Assembly: GCA_027592035.1 (NCBI GenBank)
Contig: JAQCIK010000002.1
Coordinates: 98,111 to 162,110 of the forward strand
Direction of reading: 5' to 3'
Origin: Casp-actino8 sp001510455
GTDB taxonomy: Bacteria > Actinomycetota > Acidimicrobiia > Acidimicrobiales > Ilumatobacteraceae
DNA length: 64,000 nucleotides
Shown: positions 33,634 to 43,497 of the stretch, piece by piece
How positions within the stretch are numbered: the stretch's first letter is position 1
How the letters are laid out: every line of letters begins with the position of its first letter
Notes under the pieces: generated by a model
The model's input: only the letters and a program-made list of their open reading frames with translations
Told to the model about the DNA's origin: nothing
Databases searched by the model: none
Translations under genes and position numbers: made by a program

Positions 33634-35340
33634 TCAGGAGTCGACGAGTTCGAGTTCGTCGGCCAAGTACGACTCGCGACACTTGGCTCGCTGAAGTTTG
33701 CCGCTGCTCGTCTTCGGCAATGTTCCCGGTTTCACGAGCATGACGTCGCGAGGCGGTAGTCCCGACACTTCGAGAGCGACGTGGTGGATGTCGTGGCGGA
33801 CCCGTTCGAGGTCGTCACTTCTCACCTCGGCCACCACGATCACGGTCTCCTTGCCCTTGTAACCATCGACCCCGAAGGCGATCACGTTTCCGGCACGGAC
33901 TCCTTCGACCGTTCCGACCGCCCGTTCGATGTCTTCGGGGAAGACGTTGCGACCACCCACGATGATGACGTCCTTGATACGTCCGCAGATGACGAGTTCA
34001 CCGTCGAGCATGTACGCGAGATCACCGGTGCAGAGCCAACCGTCGTGAAACATGGCGTCGGTGGCATCGGGTCGCTTGTAGTAACCCGGCGTCACGCTCG
34101 TTCCGCGAATGAACAACTCACCAACTTGACGTTCGGGCAACTCGTCTCGCGTCTCGGGATCGACGATCTTCATCTCGAGACCCGGCACCGGACGCCCGAG
34201 GAGAGGGAAGCGTCGCACGTGGACGTCGGTCTCCTCGGGATCGGCCTGCTTCGCCACGCGTTCACGTTCGAGAACGACTCGATTGACACTGTCGCACTGC
34301 AGACCTCGATGACGCGGCGGGAAAGCTCCGCCGATCGCCACCTCGGCCATTCCGAAGGCCGGGAAGATGCTTCCGGCTCGAAATCCGAACGGTGACGCGG
34401 CCGAGACGAACGCCTCCACGGCGACGGGGTCGACGGGTTCAGCTCCCGACAGAGCGAGGGTGAGACTCGACAAGTCGATGTCGGCCATGCGCTTCAGAGC
34501 TCGAGTCGCAAGAACCCACGAGAAGTTCGGTCCGGCCGTGGCCGTACCTTTCCAGTCACTGATCCATTGGAGCCACGAACCCGGATGGGCCATGAAGTCC
34601 TGTGGTGCCGCCTGGACGAGCTGCACACCCTTCAACATCGGGATCGAAAGGAACCCGACCAGACCCATGTCGTGATACAGCGGCAACCACGACACCATCA
34701 CCTCGGCTTCCGTCAATTCGGCCGCCTCGCAGGACGCATCGATGTTGGCGCACAACACGCGTTCCGGGATCATCACTCCCTTGGGTTCGGAGGTCGATCC
34801 ACTCGTGTACTGCAGAATCACGAGACGATCGGGATCGTCGGCCGGACGCTCCCAACGATCAGCCGACGGACGACCGACACCGGGCATCACGTCGGCGAGC
34901 GGCAGGGTGGTCGGATCTCCGGGAACCGATTCGTAGAAAGGCGCGAGAGCATCGTCGATGAGCACCAATTTGGCCTCACCGTGCCGAATACGAGCGCGTG
35001 TGCTCTCGACGAAGGCCTCGATCGATGCCATGCGTATCGGAAGAGGAAGAACCATGCTGGCCGCGCCGACCAACCAGCAACCGCGAATCGCGGTCATGAG
35101 TGATCGACTCGTCGGCCCCAGGATCGCCACGTGATCCCCGGGCGAGACACCGAGTGACTGCAACGTCGCCGCCACCGACAACGCCTCGTCGTGCACCTGA
35201 CGCCACGACACGAAGTCGGAACCATCGCCCGAACGCACACTCGCCCCGACGAACCGGACTCCCGTGGGAGCGTCAGCCGAGATCTCGAGGCGGTCGATGA
35301 CCGAACCTCGGACGGGCGAGAAGAAACGAGACGTGTCCAT
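33634..35340 (-). CDS. fatty acyl-AMP ligase / long-chain acyl-CoA synthetase-like
   Basis: About 568 residues of the ANL adenylating superfamily: P-loop LQYTSGSTSEPKGVMIPE near 185, SWLPLYHDMGLVG (typical of fatty acyl-AMP ligases), TGDLAYMLDGELVICGR and the C-terminal lysine motif KTSSGKLQRAKC. The PLYHDMGL block points to FadD32-like fatty acyl-AMP ligases, which load fatty acids onto polyketide synthases or carrier proteins. No such partner lies nearby. ATG 35340 is preferred to GTG 35349; a TAATTT -10 box is at 35358-35353. Divergent from leuS. Confidence 0.9.
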   Translation of the reverse strand: MDTSRFFSPVRGSVIDRLEISADAPTGVRFVGASVRSGDGSDFVSWRQVHDEALSVAATLQSLGVSPGDHVAILGPTSRSLMTAIRGCWLVGAASMVLPLPIRMASIEAFVESTRARIRHGEAKLVLIDDALAPFYESVPGDPTTLPLADVMPGVGRPSADRWERPADDPDRLVILQYTSGSTSEPKGVMIPERVLCANIDASCEAAELTEAEVMVSWLPLYHDMGLVGFLSIPMLKGVQLVQAAPQDFMAHPGSWLQWISDWKGTATAGPNFSWVLATRALKRMADIDLSSLTLALSGAEPVDPVAVEAFVSAASPFGFRAGSIFPAFGMAEVAIGGAFPPRHRGLQCDSVNRVVLERERVAKQADPEETDVHVRRFPLLGRPVPGLEMKIVDPETRDELPERQVGELFIRGTSVTPGYYKRPDATDAMFHDGWLCTGDLAYMLDGELVICGRIKDVIIVGGRNVFPEDIERAVGTVEGVRAGNVIAFGVDGYKGKETVIVVAEVRSDDLERVRHDIHHVALEVSGLPPRDVMLVKPGTLPKTSSGKLQRAKCRESYLADELELVDS

Positions 35341-35409
35341 GGGGCGCACGAGAAATTACCCCCGAGCGAAGGTTCGATGAGGAATCCTCGACGATTACCC
35401 TTGGCAACT

Positions 35410-38304
35410 ATGTCTTCTGGCCCGTCCCCCGATTCCTCGCGTGGCCCGTCCGACGATTCCCCCCGACATCGCTACAACGCCGACTTGGCCCGGGAGATCG
35501 AAACACGCTGGCAGGATCAGTGGGACGCCGACGGAACGTTCGAGGCACCGAACCCGGCCGGACCGCTCGCCGAACCCGACAAAGTGGCCGGCCGTCCCAA
35601 ATTGTTCGTCCTCGACATGTTTCCGTATCCGAGTGGCGCCGGTCTTCACGTGGGACATCCCCTCGGCTACATCGGCACCGACGTCTACGGACGCTTCCAG
35701 AGGATGATGGGCTTCAACGTTCTCCACGCCCTCGGTTACGACAGTTTCGGCCTTCCGGCCGAGCAGCACGCCATCACGACGGGTGTGCATCCGCGCGTCA
35801 ACACCGAATCCAACGTCGCCAACATGCGTCGTCAATTGCGTCGCCTCGGACTCGCTCACGATGCGCGTCGTAGCGTGAGCACGACCGACGAGGACTTCTA
35901 TCGATGGACACAGTGGATCTTTCGGCAGGTGTTCGAATCGTGGTACGACGACGAGGAGCGTCGAGCCCGGCCGATCTCCGAACTCATCGCCCAGTTCGAG
36001 TCCGGTGCACGCATCACCCCCGAAGGTCGTCCGTGGTCGCAACTGTCGACCTCCGAGCGCGATGATCTCGTCGACTCCCACCGACTGGCGTACCTCTCGG
36101 AAGCCCCCGTCAACTGGTGCCCCGGTCTCGGAACGATTCTCGCCAATGAAGAGGTGACGGCCGACGGGCGAAGCGACATCGGCAATTATCCGGTCTTCAA
36201 GAAGAACATGCGGCAATGGATGATGCGCATCACCGCGTACGCCGACCGTCTGCTCGAGGATCTCGACCGTCTCGATTGGCCCGAGCCCATCAAGTTGATG
36301 CAGCGCAACTGGATCGGGCGGAGCGAAGGGGCGCGGGTCGACTTCTCGTCACCGGCCGGACCCATCACCGTTTTCACCACGCGACCCGACACTTTGTTCG
36401 GTGCCACGTTCATGGTTCTGGCTCCCGAACACCCCCTCGTGGAACGACTGACGACCGAGGAGCGACGAGCCGAGGTCGACGAGTACCGGTCGATGGCTGC
36501 TGCCACCAAGGATCTCGAACGTCAGGCCGAAGGCCGCGACAAGACCGGAGTTTTCACTGGCTCGTTCGCCATCAATCCCGTGAACGGATCGCCGGTGCCG
36601 ATCTGGATCGCCGACTACGTACTGATGGGTTACGGAACCGGAGCCATCATGGCCGTACCGTGTGGCGACCAGCGAGACTTCGAATTCGCTCGTAAGTTCG
36701 GCCTCGACATCCCCGCCATTCAGCAACCGCCGGCCGCTTGGTTCGACGAACGAGGAATCACCGCGCAGATCGGTGGCACGATCGACACCGACCAGTGGCC
36801 CGAGGCTTACGTGGGCGACGGCATCTACGTCAATTCCAGCAGCGAGTCGCTCTCACTCGACGGCATCGACTCGGTCGCCGAGGGCAAGCGAGTCATCAAC
36901 GACTGGCTGGAGGCTCACGGACACGGCGAGGCGACCATCAACTACAAATTGCGCGACTGGCTCTTCAGCCGTCAGCGGTACTGGGGTGAACCGTTTCCGA
37001 TCGTCTACGACGAGAGCGGGCGTCCCGTTGCCCTCCCCGAGTCGATGTTGCCGGTTCTCCTTCCCGAACTCGACGATTTCAAACCCCAAGCTCTCGACCC
37101 CGACGACGACGTCACCGACCCGATCCCTCCCCTCGCCCGAGCCTCCGACTGGGTGAACGTCGAACTCGATCTCGGTGACGGTCCGAAGCGATACCGACGA
37201 GAAATCAACGTCATGCCGCAATGGGCCGGTTCGTGTTGGTACGAACTTCGCTACCTCGATCCGACCAATCGGGACGCGTTCGTCGACCCCGCTGTCGAGA
37301 AGTACTGGATGGGTCCAGCCGACGGCGGTGATGGGCGAACCGGACACACCGGTGGTGTCGATCTGTACGTGGGAGGTGTCGAGCACGCTGTCCTGCATCT
37401 CCTCTACGCGCGTTTCTGGCACAAGATCCTGTTCGATCTCGGACACGTGTCGAGTTCCGAACCCTTTCATCGACTCTTCAACCAGGGTTACATCCAGGCC
37501 TACGCCTACCGTGACCCGCGCGGCCAGCCGGTCCCGGCCGCCGACGTCGACGAACGCGACGGCTCCTACTTCTACGACGATGAACCGGTCGTTCGCGAGT
37601 ACGGAAAGATGGGCAAGAGTCTGAAGAACATCGTCACACCCGACGAGATGTACGACGAGTTCGGGGCCGACACCTTCCGTCTGTACGAGATGAGTATGGG
37701 CCCCCTCGAAGCGAGCCGTCCCTGGAACACTCGCGACGTCGTCGGAATGCAGCGATTTCTCCAGCGCGTGTGGAGAAATCTCGTCGACGAGGACTCCGGA
37801 TCGTTCCGAGTCGACGACTCGGTTGCGACCGACGAACTCCGCCGCCTGCTCCATCGCACGATCGACGGCGTTCGGGCCGACATGGCCGGGCTGCGTTTCA
37901 ACACCGCCATCGCCAAATTGATCGAATTGAACAACGCCCTCACCCAGGAAGTGACCCGGACCGGGTCGTGTCCACGAGAAGTGGCGACACCTCTCGTCCA
38001 GATGTTGTCACCGTTGTGCCCTCACCTCGGTGAGGAACTCTGGCGACGACTGGGTCATTCGAGCACGATCACGTACGAAGCTTTTCCTGAAGCCGACCCG
38101 TCCCTCCTCGTCGATGACATGATCGAATATCCGGTTCAGATCAACGGCAAGGTCCGGACCCGAGTCGAGGTGCCAGCCGACGCCGATCGTGACACCGTGC
38201 AGGCCCTCGCTCTGGCCGATGACAAAGTGATCGCTGCTCTGGCCGGTTCGACTCCGAAAAAGGTGATCGTCGTTCCGGGACGGATGGTCAATCTCGTCGT
38301 CTGA
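35410..38304 (+). CDS. leuS: leucyl-tRNA synthetase
   Basis: 964 residues. Class I synthetase with the HIGH motif as SGAGLHVGHPLGY near 80 and the KMSKS motif as GKMGKSLKNI in the C-terminal half; the CP1 editing domain contains VFTTRPDTLFGATFMVLAPE and GTGAIMAVPCGDQRD. It attaches leucine to tRNA-Leu and edits mischarged tRNA. ATG 35410 follows a TACCCT -10 box by 8 nt, so the leader is almost absent; the open frame continues upstream into the divergent gene and is not coding there. No T-box is seen. Confidence 0.98.
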   Translation: MSSGPSPDSSRGPSDDSPRHRYNADLAREIETRWQDQWDADGTFEAPNPAGPLAEPDKVAGRPKLFVLDMFPYPSGAGLHVGHPLGYIGTDVYGRFQRMMGFNVLHALGYDSFGLPAEQHAITTGVHPRVNTESNVANMRRQLRRLGLAHDARRSVSTTDEDFYRWTQWIFRQVFESWYDDEERRARPISELIAQFESGARITPEGRPWSQLSTSERDDLVDSHRLAYLSEAPVNWCPGLGTILANEEVTADGRSDIGNYPVFKKNMRQWMMRITAYADRLLEDLDRLDWPEPIKLMQRNWIGRSEGARVDFSSPAGPITVFTTRPDTLFGATFMVLAPEHPLVERLTTEERRAEVDEYRSMAAATKDLERQAEGRDKTGVFTGSFAINPVNGSPVPIWIADYVLMGYGTGAIMAVPCGDQRDFEFARKFGLDIPAIQQPPAAWFDERGITAQIGGTIDTDQWPEAYVGDGIYVNSSSESLSLDGIDSVAEGKRVINDWLEAHGHGEATINYKLRDWLFSRQRYWGEPFPIVYDESGRPVALPESMLPVLLPELDDFKPQALDPDDDVTDPIPPLARASDWVNVELDLGDGPKRYRREINVMPQWAGSCWYELRYLDPTNRDAFVDPAVEKYWMGPADGGDGRTGHTGGVDLYVGGVEHAVLHLLYARFWHKILFDLGHVSSSEPFHRLFNQGYIQAYAYRDPRGQPVPAADVDERDGSYFYDDEPVVREYGKMGKSLKNIVTPDEMYDEFGADTFRLYEMSMGPLEASRPWNTRDVVGMQRFLQRVWRNLVDEDSGSFRVDDSVATDELRRLLHRTIDGVRADMAGLRFNTAIAKLIELNNALTQEVTRTGSCPREVATPLVQMLSPLCPHLGEELWRRLGHSSTITYEAFPEADPSLLVDDMIEYPVQINGKVRTRVEVPADADRDTVQALALADDKVIAALAGSTPKKVIVVPGRMVNLVV

Positions 38305-38322
38305 CCGAAAGTGACGTCACCG

Positions 38323-40038
38323 TCAGACCGCGTAGACCCCATCGACGATCAGAGCGATTCCCGCGGCCACGGCGACCAGGGTCCACATCACGTCGAGTCG
38401 AACGAGTGCACTCGCGTCGACCCCTCGCTTCGATCGAGGTGGCGTTCTCGACAACACATAAGCGACCACGAGGCCGACCGCGACTGCCCAGGGACGTCCC
38501 CCGCTCGCCACGGTCAACACGATCACTTCCGGGCGCCACAGCGCCGCGGCCGACGAGGGGGGCCCGAGACGGGGAATCAGTCCGATCAGCGATCCGAGGA
38601 TCGCGACCACACCGGTGGCGACGAGAGCTGTCGGAACACTGACATCGAGCAGTCGCAGAATCACCCCGTCGAAGACGAGGAGAGCGATACCGATCACGAC
38701 CGACCACGGACCGAGACGAAACCGTGATCTGGTCAGGCGGGCCGGATTGACGATGGCGACGACAGCCAACACGAGCATCCACCACGAATGCGGAAGGGTC
38801 TCGCGTCGAGGAAGTTCTCCACCGACGTCGAGAATTCTTTCGGCAGCCACCAGCGCCGAGACAGCATGTTGCTGATCGTCCACCTGAGTGATGTCGAACC
38901 ACAACCACGAACCGCGCACTGCGTCAGGAGACGAATACGACGAGGCTTCCGCAGCATCGATCTGCCGGTGCGCGACCACACTCGCATTGCACGCGAGTCG
39001 ATCACGCAATGGTCCTCGAACTCCTGCGAAGTCGGGATCGGCGGCCGCCACGTCCCACCAGCCACCGAGAGCCTCCCCGTGGGTGCCGATCGCTGACCCC
39101 AGAGAGGTGCGGCCCCGTAACCATCGGTCGAAACCACGATTGGTGCGCTGAGATTCGTAGCGCACCATGATCGAGTTCATCCCCATCTGCTTGTTCGCCC
39201 ACGCCACGTGCACGTCGTCGAAGTCGACCGACTCGGTGCCAACGATGCGATTCCAGGAACTTTCCGACCAACGGGTCATCTCGGCCATTGCGTAGGCCGC
39301 CCAGTGATCGGGCATGTCGGGAACGAAGCCTTCGGCGTCAGCCTTGTAAAGAGCCAGATAATCGAGAATTGCCGGCACCGGCTCGCCCCACCCGCGACCG
39401 GGCTGCAGTCGCTCGAGACGGGCCAGGGCGAAAGCCGCCTCCCCGGTGGTGAAGCGGCTCACCGATCCCGGGACGAAAACGAGTTCACGCGATGCTTGCT
39501 CGAGGATCACCGACGTTCCCTCGGGCCCCGGAGCGACCGACGCCAAGATGTGGCGTCCGAGTCGTTCGGCCAGATCACCCTCCGGGATTCCACCTTCGGT
39601 CACGGCCAACAACAGCAGGGCCGTGCCTCCGGTCGAAACGTACGAACCTTCACGAAGGCCCGATCGAATCCCACCGTCGATCGTCGCCGTCGACAGTCGT
39701 TCGACCGCCGCATCGAGAGCCAGTGAAAGCGACCGTTTCGCCTCTCCGGTCGTGTCGAGTGCTGCTTCCACCACTTGCGCCAGAGCCATCATCGTCCCGG
39801 CGTGTCTGATCCAGACGTATCCGGGCACGACTTCGTCGGTGGCTGCGTCGTAGCGATACAAGAATCGACCCGAATCGGCCTGAGTGCGCGCGATCCATCC
39901 GACCCCTTCGTCGATCGCCTCACGACGTTCGGCACTCGTCGTCGGTCCGCACACCTCGGGAAGGGCGACCGCACGCGCGGCGCCGAACACGATCGTGCAC
40001 AGCACGATCCACATCAACCAGCGCTTGACCCCGTCCAC
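38323..40038 (-). CDS. membrane protein with extracytoplasmic helical-barrel-like domain, unknown function
   Basis: 571 residues. An N-terminal signal anchor (KRWLMWIVLCTIVFGAARAV) is followed by a ~390-residue domain with repeated helix pairs (EGVGWIARTQADSGRFLYRY, RHAGTMMALAQVVEAAL, STGGTALLLLAVTEGG, TTGEAAFALARLERLQPG). These resemble the alpha/alpha barrels of prenyltransferase/terpene-cyclase- or glycosidase-like proteins. About five C-terminal hydrophobic helices follow. GTG 40038 is preceded by a TAAGGT -10 box 6 nt upstream (leaderless). It is divergent, with a 45-bp spacer, from two cotranscribed genes including an HTTM protein; see findings. I do not recognise a named family. Confidence 0.75.
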   Translation of the reverse strand: MDGVKRWLMWIVLCTIVFGAARAVALPEVCGPTTSAERREAIDEGVGWIARTQADSGRFLYRYDAATDEVVPGYVWIRHAGTMMALAQVVEAALDTTGEAKRSLSLALDAAVERLSTATIDGGIRSGLREGSYVSTGGTALLLLAVTEGGIPEGDLAERLGRHILASVAPGPEGTSVILEQASRELVFVPGSVSRFTTGEAAFALARLERLQPGRGWGEPVPAILDYLALYKADAEGFVPDMPDHWAAYAMAEMTRWSESSWNRIVGTESVDFDDVHVAWANKQMGMNSIMVRYESQRTNRGFDRWLRGRTSLGSAIGTHGEALGGWWDVAAADPDFAGVRGPLRDRLACNASVVAHRQIDAAEASSYSSPDAVRGSWLWFDITQVDDQQHAVSALVAAERILDVGGELPRRETLPHSWWMLVLAVVAIVNPARLTRSRFRLGPWSVVIGIALLVFDGVILRLLDVSVPTALVATGVVAILGSLIGLIPRLGPPSSAAALWRPEVIVLTVASGGRPWAVAVGLVVAYVLSRTPPRSKRGVDASALVRLDVMWTLVAVAAGIALIVDGVYAV

Positions 40039-40083
40039 ACGGCCACCTTAGGCAATGGCACCGACGACTACGGTACGAGAGAG

Positions 40084-40545
40084 ATGGCACGGATATTCGA
40101 GGATGACCGAACAAGACGAGTGATCGTTCGTCTCGTCGGTCTCGTGATCGTCGTCGTCATCGGCATCGTCCCGGTCGCACTCGACCGTGACAGCTACCCG
40201 TTGTCGACCTATCCGATGTTCTCGAGTCGTCGGACTGCCATCGAACCCGTTCACACTGCAGTCGTCGCCACTCCCGATGGAACGATTCGTCGGCTGTCAC
40301 CCACGCAGATCTCGGGTAACGACGAGGTCATCATCGCCGCCCAATTGGTGTATCGATCGATTCGGCACGATGGCGGAGAAGTTCTCTGCTCCGACATCGC
40401 CTCACGCCTACCGGCCTCGCTCGCCGGAGCCGATGTCGAGATCGTCACCGAGAGATACGACGCGATCGAGTGGTACGAAGGGAACAAATCGCCGGTCTCA
40501 CGTGTGGTTCACACGTCCTGTCGCGTGTCGGGGACCGGCTCATGA
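40084..40545 (+). CDS. small single-pass membrane protein with YPMFS motif, HTTM partner
   Basis: 153 residues. One N-terminal membrane helix (RLVGLVIVVVIGIVPVAL) is followed at once by DRDSYPLSTYPMFSSRR and a soluble extracytoplasmic domain of about 110 residues with three Cys-containing turns (EVLCSDIAS, HTSCRVS). The motif PLSxYPMFS is one I associate with proteins encoded beside HTTM (vitamin-K-carboxylase-like) genes. ATG 40084 is 9 nt after a TACGGT -10 box. The stop overlaps the HTTM gene by 4 bp, so the two are translationally coupled. Function unknown. Confidence 0.75.
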   Translation: MARIFEDDRTRRVIVRLVGLVIVVVIGIVPVALDRDSYPLSTYPMFSSRRTAIEPVHTAVVATPDGTIRRLSPTQISGNDEVIIAAQLVYRSIRHDGGEVLCSDIASRLPASLAGADVEIVTERYDAIEWYEGNKSPVSRVVHTSCRVSGTGS

Positions 40546-41498
40546 GCAACTGGATGTGGCGGTCGGCTCCCGCGACGCGTCTTGCCGCTCTACGCGTCCT
40601 CGTGGGCGCCTACACGGTCGTGTTCTTGCTCGCCCGGTCGGCATCGTTCTGGCAGACGGCCGATCTGCCGGCGTGGCAGACCGAAGGCGTGGGGGTTCTC
40701 TGGTTCCTCGACACTCCGTGGTCACCCGATGTCGTTCATCTTCTCTTCCTCGCCACCATCGCCCTCGGCGCAGCGTTCACGGTCGGCATCGGATTCCGCT
40801 TCACCGGTCCGGCGTTCGCACTCGTGTTTCTCGTGATGTCGACCTATCGACTCTCGTTCGGCCACGTGATTCACACCGAACACCTCGTGGCCCTCCATCT
40901 CCTCGCACTCGGCTTCTCGCAGTCGGCCGACGCATGGTCGTTCGATTCCCGACGCCGACGGGCGGAGCCGATCGACCATGTCCGGTACGGAATTCCCATC
41001 CGGGCGATGATCCTCGTGACCGTCATCACCTACGTCCTCGCAGGTGTCGCCAAGGTTCGTCACGGCGGGATGGACTGGCTCGTCGGAGACGTACTGCGAA
41101 ATCAAGTCGCCTACGACAACCTGCGCAAGGAACTTCTGGGCAGCCCGCATTCTCCGATCGGCGGCTGGACCGTCCGCTTCGCCTGGATCTTCCCACCGGC
41201 GGCCGTCCTCACGACGGTGGTCGAGATCGGCGCCCTGGCCACCCTCACGTCGTCGAAGCGCGCTCGCTGGGTCTGGGCCGTGGCGGCGTGGGGCTTTCAC
41301 CTCGTGGTGCTGGCCCTCATGGCGATCAGCTTCCCGTATCCGCTGTCGTTCGTCGCCTACGCATGCCTGTTCGATGTCGAACGAGGTGCCGAGCGGTTGA
41401 TTCAGGCCGCGCGACGCAGAACCGGGAGAACGTCCGATTCGAAGAGCGACAAACTCTCGGCGGCTACCTCGGGAGGAATTCCACCCATCAAGGGGTGA
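40542..41498 (+). CDS. HTTM domain (vitamin K-dependent gamma-carboxylase-like) membrane protein
   Basis: 318 residues with six or more hydrophobic helices in the layout of the HTTM region of vitamin-K-dependent gamma-carboxylase: RVLVGAYTVVFLLARSASFW, a helix around VVHLLFLATIALGAAFTVG, the conserved HVIHTEHLVALHLLALGFS and KVRHGGMDWLVGDVLRNQV (family motif K.r.GG..W..G..l). Bacterial HTTM proteins are mostly uncharacterised; carboxylation of Glu is only known for the animal enzyme, and this protein lacks its lumenal domain. Coupled to the YPMFS protein gene. The last 97 bp overlap the convergent LLM gene, so the C-terminal ~30 residues are probably a disordered tail. Confidence 0.82.
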   Translation: MSNWMWRSAPATRLAALRVLVGAYTVVFLLARSASFWQTADLPAWQTEGVGVLWFLDTPWSPDVVHLLFLATIALGAAFTVGIGFRFTGPAFALVFLVMSTYRLSFGHVIHTEHLVALHLLALGFSQSADAWSFDSRRRRAEPIDHVRYGIPIRAMILVTVITYVLAGVAKVRHGGMDWLVGDVLRNQVAYDNLRKELLGSPHSPIGGWTVRFAWIFPPAAVLTTVVEIGALATLTSSKRARWVWAVAAWGFHLVVLALMAISFPYPLSFVAYACLFDVERGAERLIQAARRRTGRTSDSKSDKLSAATSGGIPPIKG

Positions 41499-42400
41499 AG
41501 GGTGAGCGAACCGAATCGCTTGGCCAAGTCGATGCATTCATCCGGTGTGACGATCGCGTAGACCCCGCTCGCCTTCACGTCGTCGAGAGTGGCCGAGTCG
41601 TGAACGTGTACCACCGACGACTGCCCCTTGCGTTGCCAGGCCGCATAAGTGCGAGCCTCGTGAAGAACGTACGGAGCGAGCCGATTCCAGTCTCGTTCGG
41701 GGTCGTTGGTGACGTGGACGAATCCGGGTGCCTTCGGTGGCAGCATCACGAAACCTTGGAATCCGACCTTGGCGCATTCGTCGTTGTAGGCCTCGGCCAC
41801 CGCCGGATCGTCGTTGGCCGCCGTGAAGAAACAGCCGAGTCGAGCCGCTCGCCGAGCCGCCACTGGTGTCGATCCACCCATCATCAACATGGGCCCACCC
41901 GGAGTGTGAGGAACCGGACGGACTCGGACGCGTCGCCCACGGTGTTCGAAGTACTCCCCGGTCCAGGCCTGACGCATGACCTGAATCGTCTCTTCGAGTG
42001 CCGAGAAGCGTTCCGAGAATTCGAGACCCGCCATCTCGAACTCTTCCTGGCGGTAGCCGGTTCCACACACGACACTGACTCGCCCTTTCGACACCAGGTC
42101 GACGGTGGCCAGCTGTTCGGCCAATCGCACGGGGTCGTGCATGATCACGAGCGCGGCCGAAATGTTGATTCCGATTCGTTCGGTCGACGCGGCGACGGCG
42201 GCCGCCAAGGTGACCGGAGCGGGCATGAAACCGTCGTCGGTTCCATGATGCTCGGAGAGCACCACCATGTCGAGACCGACTCGGTCGGCCCAACGAACCT
42301 GTTCGAGACAGGCCGAATACTGACCTGAGGAGGAAACGCCGGCGGCCGGGCTGTCGGAGGGCGGCACGCGAAGGTCGTACCTCATGATCACGAGAGTCAT
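41402..42400 (-). CDS. LLM class flavin-dependent oxidoreductase
   Basis: About 332 residues of the bacterial luciferase-like fold (ACLEQVRWADRVGLDMVVLSE, GFMPAPVTLAAAVAAST, HDPVRLAEQLATVDLVSKGR, VCGTGYRQEEFEMAGL, GGSTPVAARRAARLG). It may use F420 or FMN; the substrate is unknown. ATG 42400 is chosen, 4 nt after the stop of the alcohol dehydrogenase gene, so the two form a transcription unit; ATG 42385 is possible. Its 3' end overlaps the convergent HTTM gene by 97 bp. Confidence 0.9.
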   Translation of the reverse strand: MTLVIMRYDLRVPPSDSPAAGVSSSGQYSACLEQVRWADRVGLDMVVLSEHHGTDDGFMPAPVTLAAAVAASTERIGINISAALVIMHDPVRLAEQLATVDLVSKGRVSVVCGTGYRQEEFEMAGLEFSERFSALEETIQVMRQAWTGEYFEHRGRRVRVRPVPHTPGGPMLMMGGSTPVAARRAARLGCFFTAANDDPAVAEAYNDECAKVGFQGFVMLPPKAPGFVHVTNDPERDWNRLAPYVLHEARTYAAWQRKGQSSVVHVHDSATLDDVKASGVYAIVTPDECIDLAKRFGSLTLHPLMGGIPPEVAAESLSLFESDVLPVLRRAA

Positions 42401-42404
42401 GCCG

Positions 42405-43337
42405 TCATACAACCAGATGAACCTTGAGGGCTCCACTTCGACGGTCGGCGGCCACTCGAAACGCCTCGGCCGCGTCGTCGAGCGAGAAGCGATGGGTCAC
42501 CATCACGTCTTCGATGTGCGGCGATCGATGAAGAACGTCGATCGCCGTCTGAAAATCGGATCCGTCGTGCTGGTGGGTGTAGAAGACAGCGGGACGGATG
42601 GTGATCTCGCGTAGGACGACATCGGCCCCCATGCTCACCGGGTCCCAGAAGACACCGAGTTCGACGAGATCCGCGCCGGACCGGCAGGCACCGGTTGCAG
42701 TTGCGAATGCGGACTGTGAACCGACGGCGTCGAACACCACGTCGTACCGACCCTCGAGGCCGACGCGACCACCCAGCGCTTCGACCGCCTGTTGCTGGTG
42801 CACGTAACGCGCTTCGACATCGACGTCGATCCCGAAATCGACGAGTACAGCGACCGTCGCCAAACCCACGCTCCCGGCACCCACGACAGCGACCGACATA
42901 CCCGGCTGCACGTCCACACGTCGCACTCCGTGAACTGCCACGGCGATGGGTTCGACCAGAGCGGCCGCGCCCGCGGTCTGGGCGTCGTACAGAGGGAACA
43001 CTGTGTCGGGGTCGACGGCCACTCGATCGGCGAAGCCCCCGTCGATCGCTCCCCCTTGGAAACGCGCGAACGCATCGGTGCACAGATTGGCCCGGAATCC
43101 TCGACACGAGTCGCACGAGCCACACCGCCCGATCGGACGCACGGCCACCCGACGGCCGTCGGGGAGGCGCCCACCGAATTCGTGGCCGAGCGTGACCTCG
43201 GAGGGCCCGAGGCCCAGCATGTGGAGATCGCTACCGCAGATTCCGGCGGTTTCGACCGTGAGAACGAGAGCTGACGACGCCGGCTCAGGGGTCTCGACGA
43301 CGACCACTCCATCCTCACTCCGCCGAACCGCTCGCAC
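42405..43337 (-). CDS. zinc-binding alcohol dehydrogenase family protein
   Basis: 310 residues, medium-chain dehydrogenase with catalytic zinc ligands in GICGSDLHMLG and GHEFGG and a structural-zinc cluster GRCGSCDSCRGFRANLC, followed by the Rossmann motif VAVVGAGSVGLATVAVL. It is shorter than typical (~340-350) because of trimmed loops. It probably oxidises or reduces a small polyol, alcohol or sugar derivative. The GTG start at 43337 lies 5 nt after GATAAT (43348-43343), a probable leaderless promoter. Cotranscribed with the LLM oxidoreductase downstream. Confidence 0.9.
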   Translation of the reverse strand: MRAVRRSEDGVVVVETPEPASSALVLTVETAGICGSDLHMLGLGPSEVTLGHEFGGRLPDGRRVAVRPIGRCGSCDSCRGFRANLCTDAFARFQGGAIDGGFADRVAVDPDTVFPLYDAQTAGAAALVEPIAVAVHGVRRVDVQPGMSVAVVGAGSVGLATVAVLVDFGIDVDVEARYVHQQQAVEALGGRVGLEGRYDVVFDAVGSQSAFATATGACRSGADLVELGVFWDPVSMGADVVLREITIRPAVFYTHQHDGSDFQTAIDVLHRSPHIEDVMVTHRFSLDDAAEAFRVAADRRSGALKVHLVV

Positions 43338-43497
43338 ACCTGATTATCGCACGGGCGCTCAGCGGGGCCGACGACCACTCTCCGCGCGAAAATCCCTGCT
43401 CAGAGGGCCATTTCCTGTGACATCCACCACATATCGCGTCGGGTCTTCATACCGTGCCCCCGCGGCCACGGACCGCAACCTACCGAAAGGGGTACTC

